A stretch of DNA of 64,000 nt from the NCBI RefSeq assembly GCF_036373705.1, contig NC_089861.1, positions 991,501 to 1,055,500 of the forward strand, read 5' to 3'. Both the position numbers and the translations under genes were made by a program. The DNA comes from Amia ocellicauda. Its lineage: Eukaryota; Chordata; Actinopteri; Amiiformes; Amiidae. The notes under the pieces are model-generated. The model saw nothing but the letters and a program-made list of their open reading frames with translations. It was not told the DNA's origin and searched no databases. This document shows, piece by piece, positions 1 through 11,876 of the stretch (the first letter of the stretch is position 1; each line of letters opens with the position of its first letter).

Positions 1-1
1 G

Positions 2-271
2 TTGGATTGCTGTGACGTGCGAGTGGAGGAGGGTGTGGAGATGTGCACTGGACTGCATGAGTTTATTGAGGAGAATGAATTGCACCTGGATGAGGTGACA
101 AAAGGAAGATCATTCATCACCCCGGAGGACTTACTGGCCATTTCAGAAGCTACTTTCAAGACAAGACACATGAAAAGCACAAGTGGCAGCCGCCTGTCAT
201 CGGAGCTACAGGACTCACTACCGGACCCCCATAGTGAGCGGGGCAGCTGTGGCCTCAACCCCAGCGGATGA
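2..271 (+). CDS. Probable last coding exon of an unidentified upstream gene (partial)
   Basis: An open frame runs from the window edge to a TGA at 269-271 and encodes about 89 residues. The peptide is acidic and polar, has no transmembrane segment, and is helix-prone in its first half (for example LHEFIEENELHLDEV, then FITPEDLLAISEATF), followed by a Ser/Pro-rich end. An AATAAA at 557-562 lies about 290 bases after the stop, as expected for a terminal exon with a short 3' UTR. I do not recognise the protein; it does not resemble TMEM144, which precedes RXFP1 in mammals. The exon start lies outside the window, so any Met inside this frame is unlikely to be the true start. A chance open frame remains possible. 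Confidence 0.45.
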   Translation: MDCCDVRVEEGVEMCTGLHEFIEENELHLDEVTKGRSFITPEDLLAISEATFKTRHMKSTSGSRLSSELQDSLPDPHSERGSCGLNPSG

Positions 272-556
272 ATTCTGTCTGTCAATCACAGGAGAGTCCC
301 GGGATCATCTGAAACCACATCGGATTCCTTTTGCATCGACCTAACTCTACGAATTGTCCACAATCACAGACAAACCGCGGTCACGACTCACAAGAGAGGA
401 AGATGAACTGCGTTTATCCGTCTCGAGCATAAAGCCCAGAATACAAATATTTTGTTCGCAGCAGCGTCAGGCTCATCCGTCTCATTAATTCAGCTGAGTA
501 GTAGATGGATTATGAACTGGTTTATGAGAGATTCTGGTTTCTAATGTCAATGGCCA

Positions 557-562
557 AATAAA
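557..562 (+). terminator. Candidate polyadenylation signal of the upstream gene
   Basis: AATAAA lies about 290 bases after the stop of the partial open frame at 2-271. Other AATAAA words occur in this AT-rich stretch (for example near 748), so the choice is tentative. Confidence 0.35.
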
Positions 563-2989
563 AGTGTATGAAGTGAAATGCAAACAAATATGTTTTTTTT
601 TAAACAATTCAAGAAATGCAATCCAGTTCTTTTAGATAAATGCCGAAACATTGACTTTTTTTGAGATTATATGAATAACCTTTGTCATTATGAATAAACA
701 TAACTCAGTATGGCTATCTTGTGTTTCACAGAATCACACTTTGTCTCAATAAAGCCACAAATAATTATCTGTTGACTAAAAACATACCGGGACAGTGTTT
801 ATCGCTCTGTGTCTCTGTGTAAAGACACACACAGTGAGAACAGAAGAGCTGCTGTGTGGTCTGATTATCCGTCCGTCTGACAGCACAGTTCAGACTGAGA
901 GTCACATCTCTGACTGAGAGAGACTGCAGAGAGAGCGCTCCACAGATAAAGCACAGCCGTGTCGCTTCCTGTAGACCAAAGCCCAGACCTTTCTAAAGAA
1001 GGGGGAATGGCCAGATTCCAGGGCAGCATGAAGGTTTAAAGCAGATGTTCACCACAACTCAAGTGATTTAATGTCAAATTAAAGTCCAATCAACTCAGGA
1101 GAAACATTAGAGACATGCAATCTGCCTTAATTGATGCAAATAAACACAAATGTTCTTCCCAAGATTGATCCAGAATGCAAATTAATCCATATGCCTTGAC
1201 TTTTAATTTTTGCCTTCAAGTGGTATTTCAGTAATCCTTTATTAGAAGCTCTGCCAGGGTCTGAGGAAATATAATGAATATTCAATTAACAAGCAGGGCC
1301 CTTTTTTTAGTTTGTTAGATAAAGATTTAGCTCTGCTGCTCCACTTATTTCCAGACCTGCAATCCCAAAGCCTGACAGGCTTTCGTCTAATAGCAGTACA
1401 GAGATTAAACACAAACTATATATGAAAATAGTTCCTCAATCCCCAAACCTCAAACTGGTGAAGTATACACTCTGAGACTCCGACACTCTGGAGAATGTTT
1501 TAAAACAGTGTAACGGGATTGTGTCAGTGGAGTCACGCCGGGGCTTCTGATGAACTGGCAGAAGATCGTTTTAATAAAGGACAGAGGAACTGAAGCCTCG
1601 TGCTCCATAAATAAATTATACTGCTGTAACTGAAACTGTAATTCCCTAAATTTCCAGAACCATGACACACTACAGAGTGTGAATAATAAACAGGCGCGGA
1701 GGACAGAGGAATAGTGGTTGTGCTCAGTGTCCCAGGTGGGTCGGGCTGGGCTTTTCTAAGAGAGGAGACCTCTTGGCCCCTCACCCTCAAGCGGACGCAT
1801 TACCAATGACTAATTGATCCGAGGGTTTCATCCACCTGGTTCTTCACAGATCCGTGTCTGTCCTTCAGTGACATGTTCCCACAATCCTCTGGGTAAAAAA
1901 ACTTTCCTCCTGTTTTCAGACTCAAGAAGCTCTTCCTCTTAGATTTGAAAACAGGAGTTTCATTTCTTTCAATTCTCCCTTTTACCTCCACCTCCTGTGA
2001 TCCATTTATATCCTCTCTCCCAGAGCGTCACCGACATCACAGCATCGAGCTCCAGATCTGGGAAGGAGCAGATGTTCACTGCGAGCGCGTGGTCAGGTGA
2101 TGTTGAGCGTTATGGTGCCAGAATCAGGTCAGTGCAGGCCCGGAAGACAGCGAACAAACGGCTGCTCACAGTCCCTCTCCTGACACGCCCCCTCGTCAGC
2201 TCTGCAGCAATAGACAATCATCTTGATAAACGATCAATAAAACGTGCCGGCCTTCCCAAATCAAGCACTGCAGGATTGTAACCTGGGAAATGACAGTCCA
2301 GCTGGAGCAGAGGAGCCCCACACAGGACACACAGCAGCGTGGCTGGGGCTCTAATGGTGCATTCAAAATTGATAATGCATTAGAAATACATCTTTATTTA
2401 ATGTTCAATATATATTAACATATAATAAATATACCTCTTTGCTTTTTTCTGCTGTTTTCTTATCTTAGCCACCACAAGCGCTACAATCTTATGAGGGATT
2501 TGTAAACTCTCTGTACACACATATATTGGGAGACTGGCAGGAGGGCGACGGTGCCGCACATCTGGACTGAAGGCAGATGGCATTGTGATCTCTCTAATCG
2601 ATAGGACCCAAAGGCACGGGGAATAATCCACAGTCACGGTTTTATTTATCTGCAATGCAAAAAAACTACGCAATGTCAGGTGGGTTGAAAAGCCTTGCGA
2701 CATTCCCAGCCTGGAACTAATTGTGCTGGTCTTTGTTTCGGAGCAGGCGCTGCAGGGCATGCACAAGGAGCACCTCTTCGGGTTTCACAGCTCCTTCGGG
2801 CCGTCCTCACTGCAGTCCATGAACAGAGCGTTTGTTCTCAGCGCTTGTGATGAATTTGTGATTAAACTGACACTTTGCGGGGAGACGGCAGCCGTGCAAA
2901 GCACCTCCAGGGGGAGCAGATGTTACTATAAATACGTGGTCAGGTAAAGCTGTCCTGTGCGCAGGATGTGGGCATGTGGGGATGTTAGA

Positions 2990-3052
<63 letters not shown>

Positions 3053-5850
3053 TGTAAGACAACAATAAGTATTTGTGATGTGTAGATAGAATAAAACGTA
3101 GCAAACTGTTTTCAGCCTGTATACAGTGGATGTGTTTACCGCTGTGGGAACTTGATTGTAAAGCGAGAGATGGAAATATCTGGAAATATAACCAGGATCC
3201 CTGTTTTACAGAAAATGTCACCATTTAGTTCTCATGCTGGGGCATGCCGGATCAACCTTCTCCCCAATAAACACATCGATCACAGGTCTGAGAACCAGGA
3301 TACAGTAACAGCTTTCCAAATATTACCTGTACAACTGGGAAGAAGAACCAAACCGCATCCGAACAGCCTGAAATCAGGGCTGTCAGAAAGAATGAGCAAA
3401 GGGAATTAATTTGTCTCGGTGATGTCAACTTGTGCTGAATGGCGGCAGTCAACACCGTTCCTCGACCTGTGTGTGTCCCTGTGATGTCTTCGGCACTGTG
3501 GACAGGACAGACAGACAGACAGACTGACACTTTGAATTGAGTTCCCAGGACTCTGTTGTCAGTGGGCAGAGACGGCTGCATCGTATGCAACCCTTGGCGA
3601 CAGAAATGAAAAGCAACCAAACACATGGATGGCAGCGCAGGCATGCCAACAAGACTGGCGGTGGGGGGTACATTGTTCCAGACTCCCTTCAAACCCTGGC
3701 TCCCCTCCAGGAACTCACAGCCTCGGCTTCAATGCGTTTCCTCTCATTTCGCTCATCTACACAATGAGCAGCTGCTCCCATTGACCGAGGGATGGTCTTC
3801 GAAGACCAGCGGGTATCCCTTAGATCACATGAGCCAATTAACTATTAATTGGATATTCAAATCAATAAAAGCATTCAGCTTTAACACAAAATAATTAAAA
3901 AACAATAGAATATGACGAATATCTGCAGATAAATTGATCTCCAATATAAAAAAGAAGCTGATGATTCAGTGTCAGCATATTGTCAGTAAGTGCACTCCAC
4001 TATTTAATTACAAAAGCAATTTACTTTAGCTTAAAAAATTAATATTATGGATGATTTAAAAACACTGTTGAAGTCAATAGTGATATTCAGGCAATTTAAA
4101 TTCATTTAATATTCACTTGGGCCTGATTACTGATTGAGGATATTTCACAGCGCACAGAATCTCGGAATGGGACACATTTCATCTGACTGGTGCTGAACGT
4201 TTGTGTTCTGTATTTATTATCTTTTTTATTATATTCCCAATATTGTCTTGGTAGCTGGTATTTTGAACAGAAGAGAAGTTTGTGTGAAGATGAACAGAGG
4301 AGACATGTTAATGAAGCGACACTGTTATCAACGTCACACGCTAATGTTTGCTGTCTCAAAAGTGTGCCTCCGCATATTTAGCAATCCTAAAAATCTGAGC
4401 TTCACAACTTTGGAAAAGGACGTTATAAATCCTCTAAGACAGCTGACAGGTTACCGATGAAATCTAAACCTTCTGGAACAAATGGCCGTGACATTTTTCA
4501 TGACAATTCTATTGCGCATTTATTTCTTAATTAAGTAAGAAGCCCACGGCTTCTCCGGACTCTCCAGACACAATCGCAGTAATTGGTCCTGGGGTTTCGT
4601 GAATGTGATCGGGGAACCGTATCCGGAAGCTGCGTAGGTTGGCTCAGAGACTGTGATTCTTGAAGCACATCTGCAGCCCCCAGAACATGTCGAACCCTCG
4701 GTCCGGTGCCAGCCGTGGACAGTCCTCTAGCAGGAGAAAGGTCAGCCCGCGTCCTGGGACTCCAGGACTGTCAGTAAAGGTCACAGACCAGGAGGAACGC
4801 TCTATGAGAATGTAATCTACATGCCATTCATCAATAACTGGTCCTCAGGTGATCTCTGTGGGGTTTTCTACTTTAAAAATAAAAACATTGAACAAACAGG
4901 TATTTTCTCCCAATTCAGGCACAGTTCCTTATATCCTGCCTTCAGTGTGACAACTGGCTAAATATACAAATTGTTACAAATTGCACAACCACGATAAACG
5001 CTCAGGGTCCTCAAAGAGACGCGCCTGCCTGATTGAGAGACCCCCTGGTGCTGTGATGAGGCACAATCTGATCTTAATAGTGTGAAAACACATCCTTCAG
5101 CAAATAGCCACTCGAATAGCCACACACTCTCACAATTAGATTAGCCCTTTAATTGTGTTAATTGCACTCCTGCTCTGTCTGCAGTCGCCCAGGGAAATGT
5201 CAAACTCCACAGCCAACGGCGACCACTGCTGTATGTTCAATAAGCCGTGTGGAAAACTACACACATTATCCGAGCTGCAGGCCACTCACCCCAGAGCCCT
5301 TCAATGACCCGTTCAAAGAGCTTTAACTGCGTTGTGAAGCAAATCGACAGCTACACAAACTCCAGATTAATATTTCACTGCCACTAAGATAAGGGTGTGG
5401 TATGAACGCACAGACTTCAATCTGCCTCCTGCTGATCACGATAGTCTTCTGCTAAAATGGAGGCTCTGTGTGTCGCAGGTGATTTAAAGCGGCCCGTTTT
5501 CTGCCGGCTGTGCTTATCAGGGAGTCTGAAATTGCAAGTCAAAGGCGAAGCAAATGAAAGGGAGTTTGACAGCTTTAATAAATGGACGAGGCCTTTAAGC
5601 AGAATACCCACACTGCCCTGTATTTTCCACTTTCACTGATGCTCTGCTGCTGGAAACTCGAGCAAGACAAGGCATTCACCGAGCTGAACTCATTGCTTTG
5701 GGGCTGTGTGCTCGGGTTGACCTCTCTCTCCTCCATCTGCAGGAAACTATGCTGATCTCCAGTCTGGAAAGTCCGGTCAGGCATCTGCTGAACTACCTTT
5801 TTTGTTTGTTTCTTTGTGTAATGAAATGTATTTTTTGTGCAGCTTTATCA
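563..5850. other. Intergenic region, no gene seen
   Basis: I see no exon with convincing splice sites or protein similarity here. It contains a TAA microsatellite (2993-3051), a short ACAG run near 3505 and AT-rich blocks. The blocks at about 1066-1420 and 5330-5620 look unlike repeats and could be conserved noncoding elements, but this cannot be decided from one sequence. Confidence 0.5.
2993..3051 (+). repeat. TAA trinucleotide microsatellite
   Basis: A nearly uninterrupted run of taa units of about 58 bases. The minus-strand open frame that reads it as poly-tyrosine is an artefact of the repeat. Confidence 0.9.
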
Positions 5851-5924
5851 GAAATGCATAGTCCTGTCTACTGAAAGGTGAATTTGTGCCGCAGTTTTAA
5901 GTGTTTGTCCGTGCTTTGCTCCAT

Positions 5925-6430
5925 CCTTTTCTCCTTCAATCCTAACAAGCTTTCCAGTCCCTGCTGAGGAGAAGCTCCCCACAGCACGATGCTGCACCAC
6001 CAAGCTGGACTGTAGGGATGGTGTTGACTGGGAGATGTGCTGTGTTGGGTTTGCACCCATCATAACACTTGGCAGTTCCAACTTAGTTTCGTCTGACCAG
6101 AACAGCTTTTCCCACAGTTTTGATGCACATCTTCTCCCATCTCAGCCATTGACCTCTACAGCTCTTGCAAAGTTGTTGTTGGCCTCACTGTGGAATCCCT
6201 CACAGTGTCCTCTTCGCCCGGCTGCTCAGTTGGAGGGATGGCTGATCTAGACAGAGTGATACAGTACACCATCCATCTCTTGATGATTAGACTGGGCTCA
6301 CAGAGACTTCTATATCTTTTGTACCCTTCTCCTGACCTGAGTTTTCAATTAATGTATTCCTGAATGGCTTTGAAAGTTCCTTGGTCCTCATGGTTGAGGT
6401 CTTTGCTTGAAATTCATTACCTGACCAACA
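5925..6430 (-). mobile_element. Degenerate Tc1/mariner-like transposon remnant
   Basis: The plus strand reads as the antisense of a Tc1-type transposase gene. Recognisable words in the usual order are 'gatggtgttgactgggagat', 'gtgttgggtttgcaccc', 'tcgtctgaccagaacagctt', 'cggctgctcagttggaggg' and 'tttcttggtcctcatgg'-like text near 6385. These correspond to the TVKHGGG, SDE and N-terminal regions of the transposase. The frame is broken throughout and I found no terminal inverted repeats. It is old and inactive. The assignment rests on my recall of similar fish sequences. Confidence 0.5.
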
Positions 6431-7859
6431 GCCCTAACCACTGCACCCACGGGCCCCTGAGGAGCCACAGGGGGTGTTTGGCTCACAAGAACCGAGTTAT
6501 CTCCAGCTAGCCAGTTATCTCCAGTTATCTCCAGCCCCTAGCAGTACCTCCCCCTCCTGCATCCTCCCACGGCAGTGCCCTGGTGAATTGTGTGCCACCC
6601 TACTGGAACTCCTGCCCAAAGCGTGGCGATGGTGAAGCCTGGATTGGAGACCAGTCTGCTCTCACCTGTATCAGTCCGCGTGCGCTCTGGGTGTTGTTGT
6701 TTTGTGTGTGTGTGTTTTTCTATAACCTAAATAACTCCTTTTAATTGGAAGAGAATACATCCCAGTGCCGAATGGAAGGGGTGTCACAGGCTGCTAAAGA
6801 AGCGCATCAAAGAGGCACCATTACCTACTTCACAGCTGTTGATGATGTTCAGTTATTAAATACAAACAATCAATAATGTCACCACTGCTGAGGAAAGGTC
6901 ATTTCTGGTAGACTGGGTCTCCTGGTGTGTTGGCCACTGATCGATTGACTCGACAGATCCAATCCTCGTGGGATCACCTCATCTCATGACCAGACCCGTA
7001 CGGTCACTGTGGCTCCTTACAGACACAAAGAAATCAAATAAAAATTTTAAACTCAGGAGACCTCCCCTGTTTGGAGCAACGTGCCAAGGTGTTGAGAGGA
7101 CCGTCCTCGGGGCCACCTCAGAGAAAATGTCACTGGAGTCAGATGTTAAATGTTTTCCACTTGGGCCACAGAGAGTAATCGACCAATGAAGACGGTAATG
7201 TGTGCATGACATTCAGATAGGCGTTCGTGTGTGTGTTCAGCATCAATCACGGAATGATGTTACCAGCCAGACCCTGCGTCTCAGCGAATTAGGAAAGAAG
7301 TAATGACTGGCTTGTTAATTACACTTTGTTTTACTGGACGGTCTGGACATATCTGTAGCTGTCTCACATTATATACTTGTATCAGTTATTCCAAATCTGC
7401 TGTTAAAAGCGTGAAAACAGATATCAAGAGTGTATCTGCCTACAGGACAAAAGCCCCGACCAAAAACAAATATGCGTTTACACAGACATGATGTGTGTGA
7501 TTTGGACATTGTTATTTACAGGTGCAAGCCTCATATGTGACTCCAGGGAAATAAGAAAATAAAGACTGGTTCCAGATTTTCCAGACTATAGGCAGAGAGA
7601 GCCAGAAGATTCCTCTAGTATTAGGAAGATGGATCATTGACAAATCAGTTCTGGATCAGTACAGCACGGCTGTGGTAAATTCGTTTGGGATAAGTATAGC
7701 ATGACTGCGGTAAATTGTTCTTCTCAGTTGTTCACCAGCTGGAGTCATCCCACTTCTGTTGCACGAAAGATCACTGTTTTATCTCCAGCCACAGTCTTGT
7801 TGTTGAAAACTTCAAAACTTTATGCCCAAAACATGACTTCTCACGCAGTAGTTTGTTCG

Positions 7860-7975
7860 TAATAATATATATTTTGTATAGCACCCTTAAAATATGTTTC
7901 TCAGAGCACTTCACAGGCAGTAACACCAAAGCAACTACAGATCACAAACGAGAGTTTCTGAGAACAGAAAAATAA
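7860..7975 (+). repeat. Possible SINE/LINE fragment
   Basis: The block around 'tgtatagcaccctt' and 'agagcacttcacaggc' resembles a 'tatagcgcctttcaa...agcgcttta' motif often seen in fish interspersed repeats. A similar block occurs at about 62388-62440. The family is unknown. Confidence 0.3.
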
Positions 7976-10302
7976 ACAATATAAATGTTTTAGGTGAAGT
8001 AAAAAAATATTGTAAAAACTAAGCGACGCCCCCATCAGAAAAAAGTCCTGAGGACCCAAGCCTTTCCTCCGTGCTTACATATTATTAATGTACATGTTTC
8101 CTACGGGGTTGTGCAGTGAACTGAAAGGCAGAGCCGTATTGGCAGCCTATGGGATCAAATTAGCGCTACACACCAATCCCAGCACTGGGCATGCTGAGGT
8201 GAGGGAGTTGTGGGACTGTGGAAGAACTCTCCTGTTTTGACAGACTACTTTAACAGCGCTTTCTCTAAAACAGCCCCAGCTCCTGCATTAGCTGCATCCA
8301 TGGTTTAAAATTTCAAGTTTCCACACAGTCAAGCACAGTATATGCCATTAGCTAAATAAGGGAACAATCCCAAACACAGCGGTGCGTATCAACACACAGG
8401 CATCCAGCGGCAAATATACTGTATAACAAGCTACAACAAGATACAAGACATAACAACATACTGATGAATGTATTTGTGCTGGTTTTGCAAATGTCTGTGG
8501 AACAGAATTATATACTGAATTCCATCAAAATCCTCTATATTTTAATTTTGTGAATGTTCTCTTCAAGTAGACTAAAATGGGATAAGCATTTGTGTTTTAT
8601 TCTTTAATTACTGTTGATGGTCAGCAACTCCTATTCATCAAACAGAGACACACACAGGTCACAGGTCTCCAGGGCGTAAACTCACGAAATGTACAAGTTT
8701 CTATAACTTTTGCTGTTCCTGTTTAGCAAGGGGAGACGGCAGGATGTGACAATGACTGAAGGAAGGATAACGAGGAGGGTTATTCCCAAGTGTGAACATG
8801 TGCATCACGTTCATTGTACACGCAGAGAGAAAGGGTTTTACCTTTTTAATTAATTACACATTAAAGTGTTATTTTCCTTTCTTTCACACGCAGTATTGTG
8901 CTTATAGTCACTGCTCATGGGTTTGTACTTTAAACATCATTTTAAGGTACGCTGTGGTTTACTGTTGATCCAGTGCAGTAAAGGAAAGCGTCCCACTGTG
9001 GCATCACACACGTCTTGAGGTTTTCTCACCTCCAGGCAGAGCAAGGGGCTAATTCATCCCTGCTGTGACATTTGTTAGATTGTGTTGTTGTTGTTGTTAA
9101 GCTGTGGCTCTAAACTGTGTGTAACAATTGTGTGATCTACACTGTCGTGCCACTGTAGCTAGATATTCAGGTTTGGGTGTTGGAAGCCAGCCCTTCAGTC
9201 ATGAATTTCAAGCTCCATTGGAAATATTTGCAAGGGATAATTGCCCTCCAATGTTTTAGTTATTGCATTTAATGAAAACGATTATAGATCTTGACATTTT
9301 AATCTGACAGAGGAAGAGAGGCAGAGAGGAAATCAGTGGATCCTTTTATTACTGCAGCATAGTTGTGCTAAGACAACAACAGTGATTTTTAATTTTGAAG
9401 AGAGACATTTTCTCCTACGCAGTTACTGACGCTTATTTTAACTTAATGAATTGAATTGAATCCTTAAAGAGATTATGTATTCTTACAAAGAAGTGTAATT
9501 GATAATTTCTAGGCTCTCAAGTGTTTTGTGGAACCAATTACAATTAGGCCACGCAGCGAGGCCCGTCTTATCGCAGAGGATTATTCTCACAGCCGACCCT
9601 CATGGCACTGTGGATGTTGGCAGCATTGCTGATAAGGTTGTTGTTTGTAGCAGAAACTGTCTGCTTTTACCGGAAGGACTTCCAGTTCAATTTCACACTC
9701 CATGGGCATCCAGACAAGGCCAGGGTGCACTGTCTGTGCCACTGGGGTGTCAAAAACTCACCTTCTCGTCAACGTGCCTCGTTATTCCCGGACAATTAGG
9801 GCAGGATTTGTTTTAATTCAAACCTCTGGTCCCAGGCTGGCTGCACCGCTGACGGGAGGAAATCCAGTGTTTCGGAAAAACTGCACGTCGTGTGGGAATG
9901 GGGCCTCAGCACAGCGGACCTCCCCTGCCCGGGTTGGGGGCACAGCGCGGTGCCAGGACGAGTCAGTGTCAGTGCCAGGGCAATAAGTGAAACATTTGCG
10001 TCCCTTTTCTTTTCTCCCGACAGTTTGTTTGAATAAAGACATTATTGCTGGTGTCGAGGCAGTGTGGTTCAGAGCCAGGGGCTGCCAGTGCTACAGCCCC
10101 CCGTAGACCATGACCTGCGGTAGACCTGGGATAGGATTATTTCAGATCAGGGGCTGCCAATCACAAATCACTGAAACACATCAATAAAGCCTTAACTGAC
10201 TGTTAATAACACGGGACTAAACAACATCCACTGTGGTTAACTGCATGCTAGGAACAAAATGTACATTGCTCCCATATGCTCACAGTCCATACACGTATCA
10301 TT

Positions 10303-10506
10303 AGAACATAAGAACATAAGAAAGTGTCCAGTCGAGAGGAGGCCATTCGCCCCATCGTGCTCGTTTGGTGTCCATTAATAACTAAGTGATCAAGGATCCT
10401 ATCCAGTCTGTTTTTGAATGTTTCCAAATTCTCTTCAGCCACATCGCTGGGGAGTTTGTTCAGATTGTGACGCCTCTCTGTGTGAAGAAGTGTCTCCTGT
10501 TTTCAC
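10303..10506 (-). mobile_element. CR1-like LINE 3' fragment
   Basis: The sequence begins with two copies of gaacataa, the reverse complement of an octamer tail (ttatgttc)n. It continues into a block shared with 19692-20310, 23528-23848, 26123-26685 and 57960-58181. In the LINE sense (minus strand) it is the extreme 3' end of the element. It lies in intergenic DNA about 3.7 kb upstream of rxfp1 and is heavily 5'-truncated. Confidence 0.6.
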
Positions 10507-11700
10507 TCTGTGTTCATAGATTTGTTTTTGGATAATTTATAAAGTGATATTTACAACCCGTTACCTAAAGTGTATCAATCTTCAATCTCTATAAGTAAAG
10601 TAATGTTCTTTATCATCATCATCTGTCAAGATCCTGCTGGCTACATTGAAGACACAACGGTACACCTCTACCCTGATATAACGCGATCCTAAATCATGCA
10701 AATCTGGATATAATGCACTTGTAACGCGGGAAGAGTATTTGGCTCCCGAGGACCCCGTTACACAGGGGTACAGGTCAGTATTATTGCAGAGGCAGATAAG
10801 TAGACAATTAAATGAATTAATTAATTAATTAAAATCTAAAGAACAAACTGTGCATTTCGATCATTCTTTGCCGGACACAGAGACTCTCCGAGGGTCTGCT
10901 GTCTCCTCCGTGCCTCTGCTGAACACAGATGACCTTTGACTTTGCAATCTGTTACTCCACTGGATACAGGCTTCAAGAATGAACCATGGCCTTTTCCCGC
11001 TCCTGTTGGAAGGCTGGGCCTCGATTCGGCACCGGGCAGCAGCTCCCAGCGGCTCATTGTGTGTACTTTACATGATGACCCCCCCGCAGCGCACTTTCCG
11101 CAGAGTGAGGCGGAAGGACACACCAGCAGGAGAGCCAGGGTGCTAAAATCACACCGCAGGACAGAGTGCTCTTCAGTGTTATCTCCTTCTCTCGTTCTCC
11201 TCGGGTTGTGAAAAGCACATCATTGCAGCAGGGAATCTCCACCTTGACTGATATCCACCTGCCTGCCAGCGTCTGTCTCTGCACTGATTGACTGACTAAC
11301 CGATTAATTAATCAATTGTGTTGGTGATCGATTAAATAAATACCTTCTGTCTGCATTTCCCATCAAACTGTGTATCAAATCAAACCCAAGAAACAGGTCA
11401 GTTAGGCTAAATAAGTTTCGATATTTGATTCTCAAAGTAAATGTGGAGTTTATATGGTGTCCAGAGCACATTTTACAGTAAAAGCCGGTATATTGTGGTA
11501 TTGTTGCTCCGTTGGGAGCCTGTTGATCTGCAGCTCCAGTAGTATGTCTGTCTGTCTGTCTGTCTGATTTTCTGAGCCCTGCCAGAGTCTCCAGGCAGGT
11601 ACACTGTGTCTCAACCCCAGGATTTATTTCTGTATATATCATTTCCAGTTACATATGTAACTACTGCAAGTTTCACTTAAACTCCATGTTTAAAAACAAC

Positions 11701-11876
11701 CATGGCTGGGATTAAATCAAAACTTTGACCCACCTGCTAATAGACAACTACATAACTGTACTCATCATTATTTAGATGGCACTTTCTCCTAATCACAAAT
11801 GTAACCGCTATGATGAACAGGTTTGTAGTTTGCTATTAGCCGGTGGGTCAAAGTTTTGATTTAATCCGGCCCCATG
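11701..11876. mobile_element. Palindromic MITE (about 176 bp)
   Basis: The two ends are inverted copies. 'attaaatcaaaactttgacc' (11711-11730) is mirrored as its reverse complement near 11845-11865, and the match continues inward through 'cacctgctaatag' versus 'ctattagccggtg' and 'caactac' versus 'gtagttt'. The arms are about 45-50 bp around a short centre with no coding capacity. The outermost bases read catgg and ccatg, so a short target duplication may be included. The superfamily is not determined. Confidence 0.6.
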
